The notes: generated from the letters alone by a model not told the origin. 64,000 nt of DNA from Rhodococcus yananensis (GCF_020515525.1 NZ_JAIYEP010000008.1:1-64000), one strand, 5' to 3'. Shown: positions 23,586 through 33,827, counted from the stretch's first letter. Translations and numbers: made by a program.

Positions 23586-24602
23586 TCACTCCCGGTCCGG
23601 GACCAGGGTCATCAACACATCGGCGCCGACGGTTTCGACGCGCTCCCGACGAAACCGTAGCGCTTCGACGATCGTCGTGACGCCGGCGTCCTCGACAGCG
23701 GAACTTCCCGCACCCAGCACCACGGGTGCGACATAGGCCTGGATGCGGTCCACGGAGCCCGCGGCGAGGAACGCCCCGGCGAGTCGCGGACCGCCTTCGA
23801 GCAGCACGTCGGGGTGGTCGCCGAGCGCGGCGAGCACCTCCCCGACGTCGTGTGTGCGCAGCAACAGGGTGGGCGCTGCGTCGTCCAGGACCCGCGCGTC
23901 GGTGGGGATGTCGCGCATCCCGACCACCACGCGCAGCGGCTGGTGCGGCGCGAGATCTCCGTCGGGTAGTCGCGCGGTCAGCCACGGGTCGTCGGCGAGC
24001 ACGGTGCCGGTGCCCACCACGATCGCATCGAGCCGGCTGCGTTCGTCGTGGACACGGGCGCGGGCGGCGGCACCGGTGATCCACTTGCTGGTGCCGTCCG
24101 CGGCGGCACTGCGCCCGTCGAGGCTCGCGGCGTACTTCCACGTCACGTGGGGGCGCCCGAAGCGTTGCCGGTGCAGCCACGCGCGCAGCGGCCCACGACT
24201 GACCGCGTCGGCACCGAGTCCGGCGTGCACGGTGATCCCGGCGGCGCGCAGCGTCCCGGCGCCGCCACCGGCGACCGGATTCGGGTCGGGCACCGCGTAG
24301 TGGACGGTGGCCACACCCGCGGCGATCAGCGCCTCGGCGCACGGTCCGGTCCGGCCGGTGTGGTTGCACGGTTCGAGGGTCACCACCGCGGTGCCCCCGT
24401 GGGCCCGCTCCCCCGCCGCCGACAATGCCCGCACCTCCGCGTGCGGGCCACCGGGCGGCGCGGTGGCGCCGACGCCCGCGATGGCGCCGTCGGCGTCGAG
24501 GATCACCGCCCCCACCGGCGGGTTGGGGCTGGTGGTGCCGCGCACCGCCTCGGAGGCGTCCAGTGCGAACTGCAACGCCTCGGCGAGCCGGGGCGCGGTC
24601 AC
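23586..24602 (-). CDS. ribD: Bifunctional pyrimidine deaminase/reductase RibD
   Basis: A 338-residue enzyme for steps two and three of riboflavin synthesis. The N-terminal cytidine-deaminase-like domain has the zinc motifs HAEVRAL and [11 protein letters not shown]. The C-terminal NADPH reductase domain begins near 150 with [23 protein letters not shown] 24602 overlaps the rpe stop (GTGA), which fixes the start; the open frame to 25064 is only rpe in another frame. Confidence 0.94.
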   Translation of the reverse strand: MTAPRLAEALQFALDASEAVRGTTSPNPPVGAVILDADGAIAGVGATAPPGGPHAEVRALSAAGERAHGGTAVVTLEPCNHTGRTGPCAEALIAAGVATVHYAVPDPNPVAGGGAGTLRAAGITVHAGLGADAVSRGPLRAWLHRQRFGRPHVTWKYAASLDGRSAAADGTSKWITGAAARARVHDERSRLDAIVVGTGTVLADDPWLTARLPDGDLAPHQPLRVVVGMRDIPTDARVLDDAAPTLLLRTHDVGEVLAALGDHPDVLLEGGPRLAGAFLAAGSVDRIQAYVAPVVLGAGSSAVEDAGVTTIVEALRFRRERVETVGADVLMTLVPDRE

Positions 24603-25282
24603 GGCGCGAGCGTCAGGTGCGGCGACACCGTCCCGGCCTGCAACCGGAGCTTGCGTACGGCTTCCGCGGGATCGTCGGCGCCGTACACGGCGGACCCGGC
24701 GACGAAACAGTCGACTCCGGCTTCCGCGGCGGCCTCGACGGTGTCGGCGTTGATGCCACCGTCGATCTCCACGAGTAGCCGCAGTTCGCCGGAGTCGACG
24801 AGGCGGCGCACCGCGCGGGCCTTCCCCAGAACGTCCGGGATGAACGACTGGCCGCCGAATCCCGGCTCCACGCTCATCACGAGCAGCGTGTCGAACTCCT
24901 TCAGGATCTCCAGGTACGGCTCGATCGGCGTGCCCGGTTTGACGGACAGCCCGGCCTTGCCTCCGGCGGCCCGGATGTCGCGGGCCACGGACACCGGATC
25001 GTCGGTGGCCTCCGCGTGGAACGTGACATTGTGGGCGCCGGCCTCGGCGTACGGCGGCGCCCACCGGCCCGGATCCTCGATCATCAGATGGCAGTCGAGG
25101 GGGATGTCGGTCGCCTTCAACAGCGACTGCACGACCGGGAGACCGAGGGTGAGGTTGGGAACGAAATGCGCGTCCATGACGTCGACGTGCAGCCAGTCAG
25201 CGCCGGTCACAGCGGCGGCTTCGTCGGCCAGGTGCGCGAAATCCGCGGACAGGATGGAAGGGGCGATCATCGGGTGGGCCAC
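24599..25282 (-). CDS. rpe: Ribulose-phosphate 3-epimerase
   Basis: TIM-barrel epimerase interconverting ribulose 5-phosphate and xylulose 5-phosphate, linking the pentose-phosphate pathway to the riboflavin precursor pool. Motifs: [22 protein letters not shown] and HLMIEDP for metal and substrate, SVEPGFGGQ and EIDGGIN for phosphate binding. GTG 25282 ([11 protein letters not shown]) gives 227 aa; ATG 25270 is an alternative. No ribosome-binding site is seen, but TAGACT is 8 bases upstream. It leads the rpe-ribD-ribC-ribBA-ribH unit. Confidence 0.94.
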   Translation of the reverse strand: MAHPMIAPSILSADFAHLADEAAAVTGADWLHVDVMDAHFVPNLTLGLPVVQSLLKATDIPLDCHLMIEDPGRWAPPYAEAGAHNVTFHAEATDDPVSVARDIRAAGGKAGLSVKPGTPIEPYLEILKEFDTLLVMSVEPGFGGQSFIPDVLGKARAVRRLVDSGELRLLVEIDGGINADTVEAAAEAGVDCFVAGSAVYGADDPAEAVRKLRLQAGTVSPHLTLAP

Positions 25283-25290
25283 GGCGATCC

Positions 25291-25296
25291 AGTCTA
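25291..25296 (-). promoter_or_regulatory. Candidate leaderless -10 for rpe-rib operon
   Basis: TAGACT on the minus strand ends 8 bases before the rpe GTG, so transcription would begin at or one to two bases before the start codon. Confidence 0.45.
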
Positions 25297-25429
25297 ATGG
25301 GCTCGTCGCAGCCCGGTTCGAGGCGGGCATTCGCGACGAGACCGGGCCCTTTTCCCCTGTTCGGTGAGCGTCCCGGCTGGTTCCCTGGAGAGTGAGGGCC
25401 GACTCATCGAGAGCACCGGGAGCCGACGC

Positions 25430-27703
25430 ATGTCCGAACGACCGCGGCGGGTCCGTCCGATCGCCGACACAGGACCTGCCGACGCACCGCTCGTCGGCGG
25501 GAAGTCCGCCAACCTCGGCGAACTGACACGCGCGGGATTCCCGGTGCCGCGCGGATTCGCGATCACCGTCGACGCGTACCTCGACACGATGGACGCGGCC
25601 GGGCTCCGGGAGCGCCTGCGGGCGGACACGGCGACCGACCGGGCCGACAACGATCTGGACCGCACCTCCGACGAGTTCACCGTCGCGGTGCGCGGCGCAG
25701 CGCTACCCGCCGATGTGCGCGCCGAGATCGTCGCGGCGTACGCCGAGCTCGGCGACGACGTGCCCGTCGCGGTGCGCTCGTCGGCCCCGGCCGAGGACGC
25801 CGCGGACACCTCGTACGCCGGGATCCACGAGTCGTACACCAATGTGCGCGGCGCCGACGCGGTCGTGCGGGCGGTGCAGGCGTGCTGGGCGTCGTTGTGG
25901 TCACCGCGGGCACGCACCTATCGGGCCGTGCAGGGCGTCGCCGACGAGCCGTCCATCGCGGTGGCGGTGCAGGTCATGGTGCCGTCCGATGCGTCCGGGG
26001 TGGCGTTCACCGCCGATCCTCGAACCGGCGACCGCTCCCGGGTGGTGGTGGAGGCGGCCCGCGGCCTCGGTGAGGTCGTGGTCGGTGGGCAGGTCGAACC
26101 CGACACCTACGTCGTGGTCAAGGACGGATTCGTCGTCGAACAGACCCACCTCGGCCGTCAGGAGTTCGCGATCGAATCGACGGGCACCGGCGAACACCGG
26201 GTCGAACTCGACGCGGCGGGCTCGGATCGGGTGCTCGACGATGCGCAGGTCACGCTGGTGGCACGTCTCGGGGTGGCGGTCGAGGAACACTACGGGCAGC
26301 CTCAGGACCTCGAGTTCGCGTTCGCGGACGGCGCCCTGTGGGTGGTGCAGACCCGCCCGATCACCACCCTCGACGACCGCTCGCGACCCAGCGCGGTCGC
26401 CACCGATGCCGACGTCGCCGATGCGCTGCTGACCGGGCTCGGCGCCAGCCCCGGCCGCGCGAGCGGAGCGGTCCGTGTGCTGCACGACCCCGCCGACGGT
26501 GCCCGGTTGACCGCGGGCGAGATCCTCGTCGCGCCGATGACCCGACCCGACTGGCTGCCGATCCTGCGGCGCGCCGCGGCCATCGTCACCGATGGTGGTG
26601 GTATCACCTGTCATGCCGCGATCGTGGGACGCGAACTCGGCAAACCCGTGGTGGTGGGTGCCCGCACCGCCACCACCGCACTGCACGACGGGCAACAGAT
26701 CACGGTGGACGGCGATTCCGGCGCGGTGCTCGCCGGGATCATCGCGACCACCTCACCGACCGCGGTCGCGGTCACTCCAGCGCCGCAGGGGGGCGCTCCG
26801 GTGACCGCGACCGCGGTGTACGTCAATCTGGCGACACCCGATGCCGCCGCGTCGGTCGCCGCCGGCGACGTCGACGGCGTCGGTCTGCTCCGCGCGGAGT
26901 TCATGATCACCGACGCGCTCGCGGGTGAGCACCCCGCCCGGATGATCGCGCAGGGACGCCGCGAGGAGTACGTCCGTGCGATGGCGGCGGGTCTCACCAC
27001 GATCGCCGCGGCGTTCGCCCCGCGACCGGTGGTGTACCGGGCCGTCGATCTGCGCAGCAACGAGTTCGCCGATCTCGTCGGCGGAGAGGACGAACCCGAC
27101 GAGGAGAACCCGATGATCGGGTACCGCGGGTGCTTCCGCTACGTGCGCGATCCGGCGTTGTTCGCACTGGATCTCGATGTGCTGCACCGGGTCCGGGGCC
27201 GACACCCGAACGTGCATCTGATGATCCCGTTCGTGCGCACGCGGTGGGAACTCGCCGCGTGTCTGGCGCAACTCGACGCGCACCCGCTCGGCGCGGACCG
27301 CTCGATGCTGCGGTGGATCATGGCCGAGGTGCCGTCGGTGGTGTACTGGCTGCCCGAGTACGCGAGGCTCGGGGTGGACGGGGTGTCGATCGGCAGCAAC
27401 GACCTGACCCAGCTGATCCTCGGTGTTGATCGGGACTCCGAGGTGTGCCGCGACCTGTTCGACACCCTCGATCCGGCGGTGCTCGACGCGATCGACCGGA
27501 TCATCGACCGGGCTTCGGCCGCGGGACTGACGACGTCACTGTGCGGGCAGGCCGTGTCGACGAGTCCCGAACTCGCCGAACACCTCGTGCGCCGGGGCAT
27601 CACGTCGGTGTCGGTGACCCCCGACGCGGCGGCACTCACCCGACGCACCGTTGCGCGCGCCGAGCAGCGCATCGTGCTGGACCGGGCCCGCGCGGAACGC
27701 TGA
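25430..27703 (+). CDS. ppsA: Phosphoenolpyruvate synthase (pyruvate, water dikinase) family
   Basis: A 757-residue three-domain dikinase. The N-terminal ATP-grasp domain (about 10-330) begins with [20 protein letters not shown]. The swivelling phosphohistidine domain has the catalytic histidine in [17 protein letters not shown] near 390-405. The C-terminal PEP-binding barrel has [18 protein letters not shown] and the catalytic cysteine in LCGQAV. It should convert pyruvate and ATP to PEP, AMP and phosphate for gluconeogenesis. ATG 25430 has GGGAG 7 bases upstream; the frame back to 25364 is not needed. It is divergent from rpe, convergent with pfkB, and part of the accessory block. Confidence 0.92.
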   Translation: MSERPRRVRPIADTGPADAPLVGGKSANLGELTRAGFPVPRGFAITVDAYLDTMDAAGLRERLRADTATDRADNDLDRTSDEFTVAVRGAALPADVRAEIVAAYAELGDDVPVAVRSSAPAEDAADTSYAGIHESYTNVRGADAVVRAVQACWASLWSPRARTYRAVQGVADEPSIAVAVQVMVPSDASGVAFTADPRTGDRSRVVVEAARGLGEVVVGGQVEPDTYVVVKDGFVVEQTHLGRQEFAIESTGTGEHRVELDAAGSDRVLDDAQVTLVARLGVAVEEHYGQPQDLEFAFADGALWVVQTRPITTLDDRSRPSAVATDADVADALLTGLGASPGRASGAVRVLHDPADGARLTAGEILVAPMTRPDWLPILRRAAAIVTDGGGITCHAAIVGRELGKPVVVGARTATTALHDGQQITVDGDSGAVLAGIIATTSPTAVAVTPAPQGGAPVTATAVYVNLATPDAAASVAAGDVDGVGLLRAEFMITDALAGEHPARMIAQGRREEYVRAMAAGLTTIAAAFAPRPVVYRAVDLRSNEFADLVGGEDEPDEENPMIGYRGCFRYVRDPALFALDLDVLHRVRGRHPNVHLMIPFVRTRWELAACLAQLDAHPLGADRSMLRWIMAEVPSVVYWLPEYARLGVDGVSIGSNDLTQLILGVDRDSEVCRDLFDTLDPAVLDAIDRIIDRASAAGLTTSLCGQAVSTSPELAEHLVRRGITSVSVTPDAAALTRRTVARAEQRIVLDRARAER

Positions 27704-27716
27704 GGGTGGCCCGCCC

Positions 27717-27823
27717 GCGGCGCTTCGGCCGCCGGAGGTCCACAGCGGTCCCGCGGTCGGGGGTCACACCGTCGAACGTGTCCGCACGCCCACTGCGGGC
27801 GCGCGGCGGACCCACTGCGGGCG
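27717..27823. terminator. Hairpin and 13-bp direct repeat between ppsA and pfkB
   Basis: A short GCGGC/GCCGC stem with a GCTTCG loop (27717-27732) follows ppsA by about 15 bases and may be its terminator. Further on, CCCACTGCGGGCG occurs twice (27789-27801 and 27811-27823). The terminator call is tentative; the repeats are clear. Confidence 0.35.
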
Positions 27824-27845
27824 TGTCGGGCGGCGTCGCCCGGTG

Positions 27846-28775
27846 TCACAGCTCTCGGGCGAGCGCGTCGAACCGGTCGATGTCCTCCCGCTTGCACACG
27901 TGGCTGCCGGCGGTGAGCAACGCCGCTGTGGCGCTGGCGATGCCCAGCGCAAGCGCATCCCGCAACGAGCGTTCCTGCAGCAGACCCACCACGAGCCCGG
28001 CCACCATGCTGTCGCCCGCCCCGACCGCGCTGCGCACCTCCACGTCCAGCGCCGGCACCGTCACGGCCTCGTCCGCGGTGACCATGATCGCGCCGTCGCC
28101 GCCGAGGGACACCACCACGATCTCGGTGATCCCTCGTGTCACGAGTTCACGTGCGGCGGCGATGCGCTCGGGGGCACCCGGCAGGTCCCGTCCGACCCAT
28201 TCGCACAGCTCGTCCAGGGACGGCTTGACCAGGTGCACCCCCGAATCGATGGACGCGAGGGCATCACCGGACGAGTCGAGCACGAAACGCGCGCCCACAT
28301 CCGCGGCGGCACGGGCGATGCGCCGCACGAACGTGCCCGGGACCCCCGGTGGGAAGCTACCGCTCGCGACCACGAACTTCGCGTCGCTCGCCGCCTTCAC
28401 CAGCGCGTCGAGGCAGCGTTCCTGCTCCGCGGCGGTCAACACCGGTCCCGGTGTGAGGAACCGGTATTCGAGCCCCGACGTGGAGTCGATCGCGGTGAAA
28501 CATTCGCGGGTGTCGTCGGCGATCGTCACGATGCACTCCTCGACGTCGTCGTCGTCGAGCAGACCGCTCATCTGTTCCCCTCGCACACCCCCGGCCGGAT
28601 ACACTGCCGCCGCCGACGCCCCGAGCACACGGGCGACCTTCGCGACGTTCACTCCCCCGCCGCCGGCGTCGTAGAACGGTTCGGTGCACCGCAGTTTCTT
28701 CGTGGGCACGATCGCGTCGGCGAAGGTCGTGACATCCAACGCCGGGTTCATGGTCAACGTGACGATGTCGGGCAT
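27846..28775 (-). CDS. pfkB: PfkB-family hexose kinase (1-phosphofructokinase type)
   Basis: A 309-residue ribokinase-fold sugar kinase. The substrate motif GGGGVNVAKVARVLG is at about 36-50 and the catalytic-base motif VGAGDSMVAG near 253-262. It resembles the 1-phosphofructokinase/PfkB subgroup that phosphorylates fructose 1- or 6-phosphate or tagatose 6-phosphate. There is no fructose PTS gene nearby, so PfkB-type 6-phosphofructokinase is more likely; substrate is inference. ATG 28775 (MPDIVTLTMNPALD) is chosen; TAGGGT 7 bases upstream suggests a leaderless mRNA. It faces the gluconeogenic ppsA tail to tail. Confidence 0.88.
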   Translation of the reverse strand: MPDIVTLTMNPALDVTTFADAIVPTKKLRCTEPFYDAGGGGVNVAKVARVLGASAAAVYPAGGVRGEQMSGLLDDDDVEECIVTIADDTRECFTAIDSTSGLEYRFLTPGPVLTAAEQERCLDALVKAASDAKFVVASGSFPPGVPGTFVRRIARAAADVGARFVLDSSGDALASIDSGVHLVKPSLDELCEWVGRDLPGAPERIAAARELVTRGITEIVVVSLGGDGAIMVTADEAVTVPALDVEVRSAVGAGDSMVAGLVVGLLQERSLRDALALGIASATAALLTAGSHVCKREDIDRFDALAREL

Positions 28776-28782
28776 GACCGAA

Positions 28783-28788
28783 ACCCTA
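28783..28788 (-). promoter_or_regulatory. Candidate leaderless -10 for pfkB
   Basis: TAGGGT on the minus strand ends 7 bases before the pfkB ATG, which has no ribosome-binding site. Confidence 0.5.
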
Positions 28789-28908
28789 TGGGGCACCGGT
28801 CGGCGCGTCGACCGATTCCGCCGCAACCCGCTGGGACCGGGGGGCGTGGAGCACGCGGCCGCATCGCACTCTCGGTGACCGACCCGCACGATCCGCGGGG
28901 AGCCCCCT

Positions 28909-30905
28909 TCACGCCCGCGATCGCCGCATCAGCCACACGAAGTACGGCGCCCCGATCAGCGCGATCATCAGTCCCGCCGGGATCTGTGACGGCGCGATGA
29001 CGGTGCGGCCCACCGTGTCCGCGACGCCGAGCAGGATCCCGCCGAGCAGCATCGACACCGGGATGATCCGCCGGTGCTGCGCCCCGACGATCGCCCGCGC
29101 CAGATGCGGCGCAATCAACCCGACGAACCCGACGACCCCGACCGCGACGGCGAGCACGACCGCGACGGGGACGGCATCCGGGAAAGTGCGGCCGTAGGTG
29201 GTGCCCGACAACCAGGTGAAGATCCGCGGTGTCTTCCACGGGTCGATGCTGAGCAGCAAAAACGTGGTGATCGCCGTGATGCTGTACCCGCACCCGATAC
29301 CGACCAGGACGAACCGTTCGGAAAGGAATCCACCGCGCCACGACAACAGTGCGATCACGGCGAACGTCGCGAGGCCGGCCAGGATCGCCATCACGATGAG
29401 CATCGGTCGGGAACCGTCGAGCACGGTGACGACCGCGGCCGCACCCAGCCCCGCACCGGCCGTGATCCCGAGGATCCCCGGTTCCGCCAGCGGATTCCGG
29501 ACCGTCCCCTGTACCAGACATCCCGCCAGGGCGAGCGCCGCACCGGCGAGCACTGCCGCTGCGATACGCGGGGCCCGTTCGCCGAGTGCACGCGAGACCA
29601 GCGGCGGCGCACCGCCCTGGAGCCACAGTCCGAGATCACCGAAACGCAGCAGCAGCGTCCCCGAGAGCAGTCCCGCCACGACGACTCCGCCGAGCAGAAC
29701 GACACAGCCGACGGTGACGACGACGAACCGACGATGCGACCGCAGTCGGGTCGGTGCGCGATCCACCGCTCGGCCGGAACCGGTGTCGCGCATGCGCAGT
29801 GCGAGCGCCACGATCATCACCCCGCCGAGCACCGCCGTCGGGACGCCGGTGGGGATCGACGCCGCGCCTCGCGCGCCGAGGACGGCGCGCAACAGCGCAT
29901 CGGCGAACAGGATCAGGAATGCGCCGAGCAGCCCGGATGCGGGTAGCCGGAAGACATGTCGGCGCAGCGACCGGACCCGGCCGGCGAGAAGCCACACCAG
30001 TACCGGCGCGCCCAGACCGACGAAGGCGATGGGTCCCGCCAGAGTGACCGACACCGCTGTGAGCACGACCGCGCACACCACCGCGACCACGTACGTGGAC
30101 CGGACGGGAACTCCGAGCGACGAGGCCGCGTCGGCGCCCAGCACCAACACGTCGAGTCGGCGTGACAACGACAACACGGTGAGCAACACCACCGCGATCA
30201 GCGGCGCGGCACGGACGCTCGCATCGATGCTCAGTTGCGCGAGGGAGCCGTTGCCCCATGCGTACAGACCGGTGTGTTCTCGTCGAACAGGATCAGCAAC
30301 GCACCGGTGGCCGCATCCAGCGCCATGGCCATCGCCGAACCGGCAAGGATCAGGCGAGCGGCGCCGGTGCTCGCGCCCCTACCCGAGATCACGAGCACCA
30401 CCGCCGCCGCGAACAGACCACCGACGAACGCGAGAGCGCTCGACGCCCACGACGACAGGGTCACCCCGAGGGCAGCGGCCGCGGTCAGTGCGAAGTAGGC
30501 CCCCGATGTCACGGCCAGGGTATCCGGGGACGCAAGAGTGTTGCGGGAGATCGACTGCAGTAGCGCGCCGGCGACCCCGAGTGCGATGCCGACCGCCGCA
30601 CCGGCGCAGAGCCGGGGCAGTCGGGAGTCGGCGAAGATGTCACCGACCGACACCGCCCCGACGACGGAGCGCTCACCGCCCACCAGGTGGCGCAGCAAGT
30701 CCATCGCGCCGACACCCGAGGTGCCCTGGGTCAGATGCCACAGGCCCACCGCGACCACGGCGGCGAGCAGACCCGCCAACACGAGGACGCCACCGAGCAC
30801 ATGATGCATCGGTTCCGGCCGTCCGGGGCCGACCCCGTGCGGGGTGGTCGTCGTGTGCGCAGAATCGGTGCGATCCTCGGCGACGACCGGTGACGGCGAC
30901 GTCAT
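28909..30905 (-). pseudogene. Double FecCD-type siderophore permease, frameshifted
   Basis: This should be one FhuB-like permease of about 660 residues with two FecCD domains. The N-terminal part reads from ATG 30905 to a stop at 30231 (224 aa: MTSPSPVVAEDRTD to CTHGATAPSRN). The rest is open in another frame down to 28909, and continues the protein as TGLYAWGNGSLAQLSIDAS. The switch is at about 30271-30278, where GAG AAC AC ACC GGT lacks one base relative to an uninterrupted frame. The second domain (about 28909-29740) is intact, with GILGITAGAGLGAA and GFVGLIAPHLARAIVG. The start overlaps the binding-protein stop (ATGA). The gene is inactive, expressed as two pieces, rescued by frameshifting, or a sequencing error. 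Confidence 0.85.
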
Positions 30906-31954
30906 TCGCCGGTCAGGGCGTCCGCATACGCGTCGATCGCTTGCTGGGTCGAACGCGGTCCACCCGCACCCCAGATCAGCGGGAACTCGTAGGCGCGTCC
31001 CTCCTTCACCGCGGGCAGCGACCGCCAGATGTCGCTCTTCTCCAGTTCGGAGACGTAGCCGCCCTCGTCGTCGTGGGAGTAGAACAGGGTGGCGTCCCCG
31101 ACGCCGACGAGCCCTTCGATGTCGGTCTGCGCGAGACCGTAGTCGGCGTACAGGCCGCCGGTGCCGTAGGACTCGTCGACCGAGGTGTCCCAGACGGGGT
31201 TCAGCCCGAGCTCCATACCGAGTTCCGCGAACAGCGACCCGTCGATGTAGGGGCGGAGCGTCAAGTTGCCGCCCTCCACCCAGCCGTCGAAGAAGAGGAA
31301 GTCACGGGTCGGCAGATCGACGGCAGCCACATCCTGTTTACGTTGTGCGAGGTGCGCATCGAACTCGTCGAGGACCTGCCGGGCACGTTCGGTGCGGCCG
31401 GTTGCCTCGGCGATCATCGAGAAGACACTCTTGACGTTGCCGATCGGGTCGGCGGGATCGTTGCCGAGCGCGGCGAGCACCGGGACGTCGTACTGTTCGA
31501 GTTGCCCGATGATCTCGTCGTCGGCGTTGAAGGCCTCGACGACGATCAGATCGGGATCGGCTGCGAACAGCGCATCGAAGTCGGGTTCTTCGCGGCTGCC
31601 GATGTCGACCACACCGGCGGGAAGCGTCTCGGCGCTGACCCAGGTGCTGTATCCCTCGGGATCGGCGACCGCCACGGGCGTGACGCACAACGTCAGCGCG
31701 TCCTCGACCTCCTGCCATTCCAGGACGGCGATGCGCTCGGCCGGCCCGTCGAGCTCGACGGTACGTCCGACTCCGTCGACGAGCGAAACCGGATCGGTCG
31801 ACGTCGCGGTGGTGTCGGCGGCACAACTCTCCGAGACGGGTGCGTCGGCGACGGTGGCGGGTCCGTCGACCTCCGTGGTGCCGCAGGCACCGAGGGTGAG
31901 CGCACAGGCCAGGGTGGCGCCGCCGACCGCGGCCGTGCGTCGGAAGGACTTCAT
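30902..31954 (-). CDS. Iron-siderophore substrate-binding lipoprotein
   Basis: A 350-residue FecB/FepB-type periplasmic-binding-fold lipoprotein for an ABC importer. The lipobox LGAC gives lipidation at C24. Core segments include RIAVLEWQEVEDALTL, DLIVVEAFNADDEIIGQL and GNVKSVFSMIAEATGRTERA, all typical of the iron-siderophore family. ATG 31954 has AGAGGAAA 8 bases upstream. It lies between the ATPase gene and the permease, on one leftward transcript. The siderophore cannot be named from the sequence; no biosynthesis genes are in the window. Confidence 0.9.
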   Translation of the reverse strand: MKSFRRTAAVGGATLACALTLGACGTTEVDGPATVADAPVSESCAADTTATSTDPVSLVDGVGRTVELDGPAERIAVLEWQEVEDALTLCVTPVAVADPEGYSTWVSAETLPAGVVDIGSREEPDFDALFAADPDLIVVEAFNADDEIIGQLEQYDVPVLAALGNDPADPIGNVKSVFSMIAEATGRTERARQVLDEFDAHLAQRKQDVAAVDLPTRDFLFFDGWVEGGNLTLRPYIDGSLFAELGMELGLNPVWDTSVDESYGTGGLYADYGLAQTDIEGLVGVGDATLFYSHDDEGGYVSELEKSDIWRSLPAVKEGRAYEFPLIWGAGGPRSTQQAIDAYADALTGE

Positions 31955-32060
31955 CTTCGGTGTTTCCTCTGTTCATGTCGGGGACAAGGGACAAGATGAT
32001 GCTGCGGAGCGCGCGGGCTCTGCGTCCGCAGTACGTGGGAGGTGCCGTGATACGGCGGGA

Positions 32061-32909
32061 TCAGGTAGTGCGGACGGCCGGTCCGCGGTGTCGGCTCACC
32101 GGATCGATCCGCAGGCGCCCGGATTCCGGGTCGATGCTGGTCTCGACTCGGATCTCGTACACCTCACTGAGATTCTCGTCGGTGAGGACCTCCGACGGCG
32201 GCCCCACCGCACGGACCCGCCCGCGCTGCAGGAGGATCAGTGTGTCGGCGATCAGGGCCGCATGGTGCAGATCGTGCAGGACGATACCGACAGCGACACC
32301 CCGCTGGTCGACGAGATCGCGTACCAGATCGAGGGTTTCGATCTGGTAGCGCAGGTCGAGGTGATTGGTCGGTTCGTCCAGCAACAGCACTCCGGCCTCC
32401 TGGGCGAGACACGTGGCGAGCCAGACGCGTTGCAGTTCCCCGCCGGACAGTTCGCCGGCGGCGCGGTCCGCGACGCGATGCACGCCGGTCACCCGCATGG
32501 CGTCGTCGATCGCGCGTCGATCCGCGGGCGACAGGCCGCCGAACACACGTCGGTACGGATGCCGTCCGAACGCCACGATCTCGCCGACGGACAGACCTTC
32601 CGGTGACTGCCGCGATTGGGTGAACAACGTCACCTCGCGGGCGAACTCACGACCGTCCACGAGCGAGACCGATCGAGGCCCCGCACCGTCACCGGTGTCG
32701 AGCAGCACCTGACCGGCGTCGATGCCGTGCAGGCGGGCGAGCGCCCGAAGCAGCGTCGACTTGCCGCTGCCGTTGGGCCCCACCAGTGCGGTCACCCGTC
32801 CTGCCTCGAGGGTGATCGACGCATCGTCGACGACGATCGATTTCCCGTGGCGCAGAACGAGTTCCTCGCCGATCAGCCTCACCGGCACATCCATGGGACT
32901 CGTTTTCAC
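32061..32909 (-). CDS. Iron-siderophore ABC transporter ATP-binding protein
   Basis: A 282-residue FepC/FecE-type ATPase. Walker A GPNGSGKST is at 44-52, the signature LSGGELQ at 154-160, Walker B VLLLDEP at 174-180, and the switch histidine in IVLHDLHH near 212. It would energise uptake through the adjacent binding protein and permease. The start is GTG 32909, placed 7 bases after a TAGGAT -10; ATG 32894 is an alternative. No Shine-Dalgarno is seen, so the mRNA is probably leaderless. An iron box covers the promoter. Confidence 0.92.
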   Translation of the reverse strand: MKTSPMDVPVRLIGEELVLRHGKSIVVDDASITLEAGRVTALVGPNGSGKSTLLRALARLHGIDAGQVLLDTGDGAGPRSVSLVDGREFAREVTLFTQSRQSPEGLSVGEIVAFGRHPYRRVFGGLSPADRRAIDDAMRVTGVHRVADRAAGELSGGELQRVWLATCLAQEAGVLLLDEPTNHLDLRYQIETLDLVRDLVDQRGVAVGIVLHDLHHAALIADTLILLQRGRVRAVGPPSEVLTDENLSEVYEIRVETSIDPESGRLRIDPVSRHRGPAVRTT

Positions 32910-32928
32910 TTAGGTGATCCTAAGCAAA
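32910..32928 (-). promoter_or_regulatory. IdeR/DtxR-type iron box over the -10 of the siderophore operon
   Basis: TTAGGTGATCCTAAGCAAA (plus strand) agrees at 14 of 19 positions with the IdeR consensus and contains the palindrome CTTAGG-TGAT-CCTAAG (32909-32924). On the minus strand the -10 TAGGAT (32917-32922) lies inside it and ends 7 bases before the GTG at 32909. Repressor binding would block polymerase, giving iron-repressed uptake. Confidence 0.7.
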
Positions 32929-32966
32929 TGCCACCTCGTCCGTAATCCGGAATCTACGCCATGCGA

Positions 32967-33815
32967 TCAGGTGTTTCGGACAGTCGACGCCGCGGATGAC
33001 TCGACGAACGCACCGGGGGTCGTCCCCATCACACGTTTGAACGCGTCGATGAATGTGCTCGGATGCGCGTAGCCGAGCACCTCCGCCACGTCTCGCACCT
33101 CGTGGCCCTCCGCCAGCAGCGTCAATGCCCGATGGATACGCGCCGTCCGGCGCCACTGCGAGAACGACAACCCGGTCGCCGACCGGAACGCGCGCGTGAT
33201 GGTGCGGGTACTCGTGCGGAGCTCACGAGCCCAGTCGTCCAGGGAACGCTCGTCCCCCGGATCGCCGAGAAGCGCCTCCGCGATCGGATCGATCTTCTCG
33301 TCGTGCGGCAACTGCACCGCGAACTGGTGCTCCGACGGATCCAGCACGTCGAAGACCACGGCCTCCGCCCTCGCACGCTCGTCGGGTCCCAGATCCGCCC
33401 GCGCCAGGTGGATCAGCAACGACTCCAGCACCGGGGTCATCGTGACGACCGACGGTCCCGCGAACGCCCGAGGGACACGTTCGGGCGCGAAGAACGCGTC
33501 GTACAGCCGGATGTTCGCCGTGAGCCGCCCCGCGTGGACCTCCCCGGCCGGTACCCACAGCCCGTATCCCTCCGCGACGGTGAAGACCCGGTCCCCGACC
33601 CGGGCGGTCATCGTTCCGCCCCGCACCCACACGAGTTCGTGCGCCGGATGCACGTGCGGATCCCACTCCGTCGACGGAACCAACACGTGCGCTTCCGCCG
33701 CGATCACGAACGGAAGCGTCACGTCCTCGGGCAACGTCACGGTGCGACCGGTCACCGAACCCGGCTCCCTGCTCCACGCACCCAGCACCGAACCCGGTAC
33801 AGCACCAGCGATCAT
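32967..33815 (-). CDS. AraC-family transcriptional regulator with cupin domain
   Basis: A 282-residue regulator. The N-terminal cupin sensor domain (about 30-110) has the histidine-rich WDPHVHPAHELVWVRGG. The C-terminal double helix-turn-helix (about 180-275) has SLDDWARELRTSTRTITRAF and VRDVAEVLGYAHPSTFIDAFKRVMGTTPGAF. It lies 57 bases upstream of, and in line with, the siderophore operon, so it may activate that operon in response to its ligand, as some AraC regulators do for siderophore uptake; this is inference. Start ATG 33815, with TACACT 6 bases upstream and no ribosome-binding site. Confidence 0.88.
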   Translation of the reverse strand: MIAGAVPGSVLGAWSREPGSVTGRTVTLPEDVTLPFVIAAEAHVLVPSTEWDPHVHPAHELVWVRGGTMTARVGDRVFTVAEGYGLWVPAGEVHAGRLTANIRLYDAFFAPERVPRAFAGPSVVTMTPVLESLLIHLARADLGPDERARAEAVVFDVLDPSEHQFAVQLPHDEKIDPIAEALLGDPGDERSLDDWARELRTSTRTITRAFRSATGLSFSQWRRTARIHRALTLLAEGHEVRDVAEVLGYAHPSTFIDAFKRVMGTTPGAFVESSAASTVRNT

Positions 33816-33821
33816 GGGGGA

Positions 33822-33827
33822 AGTGTA
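33822..33827 (-). promoter_or_regulatory. Candidate leaderless -10 for the AraC regulator
   Basis: TACACT on the minus strand is separated by exactly 6 bases (TCCCCC) from the ATG at 33815. Confidence 0.5.

Noticed and set aside
29198-31999. 933-codon plus-strand frame over the siderophore genes
   Set aside because: Low-complexity Arg/Pro/Thr-rich translation, antisense to recognisable transporter genes.
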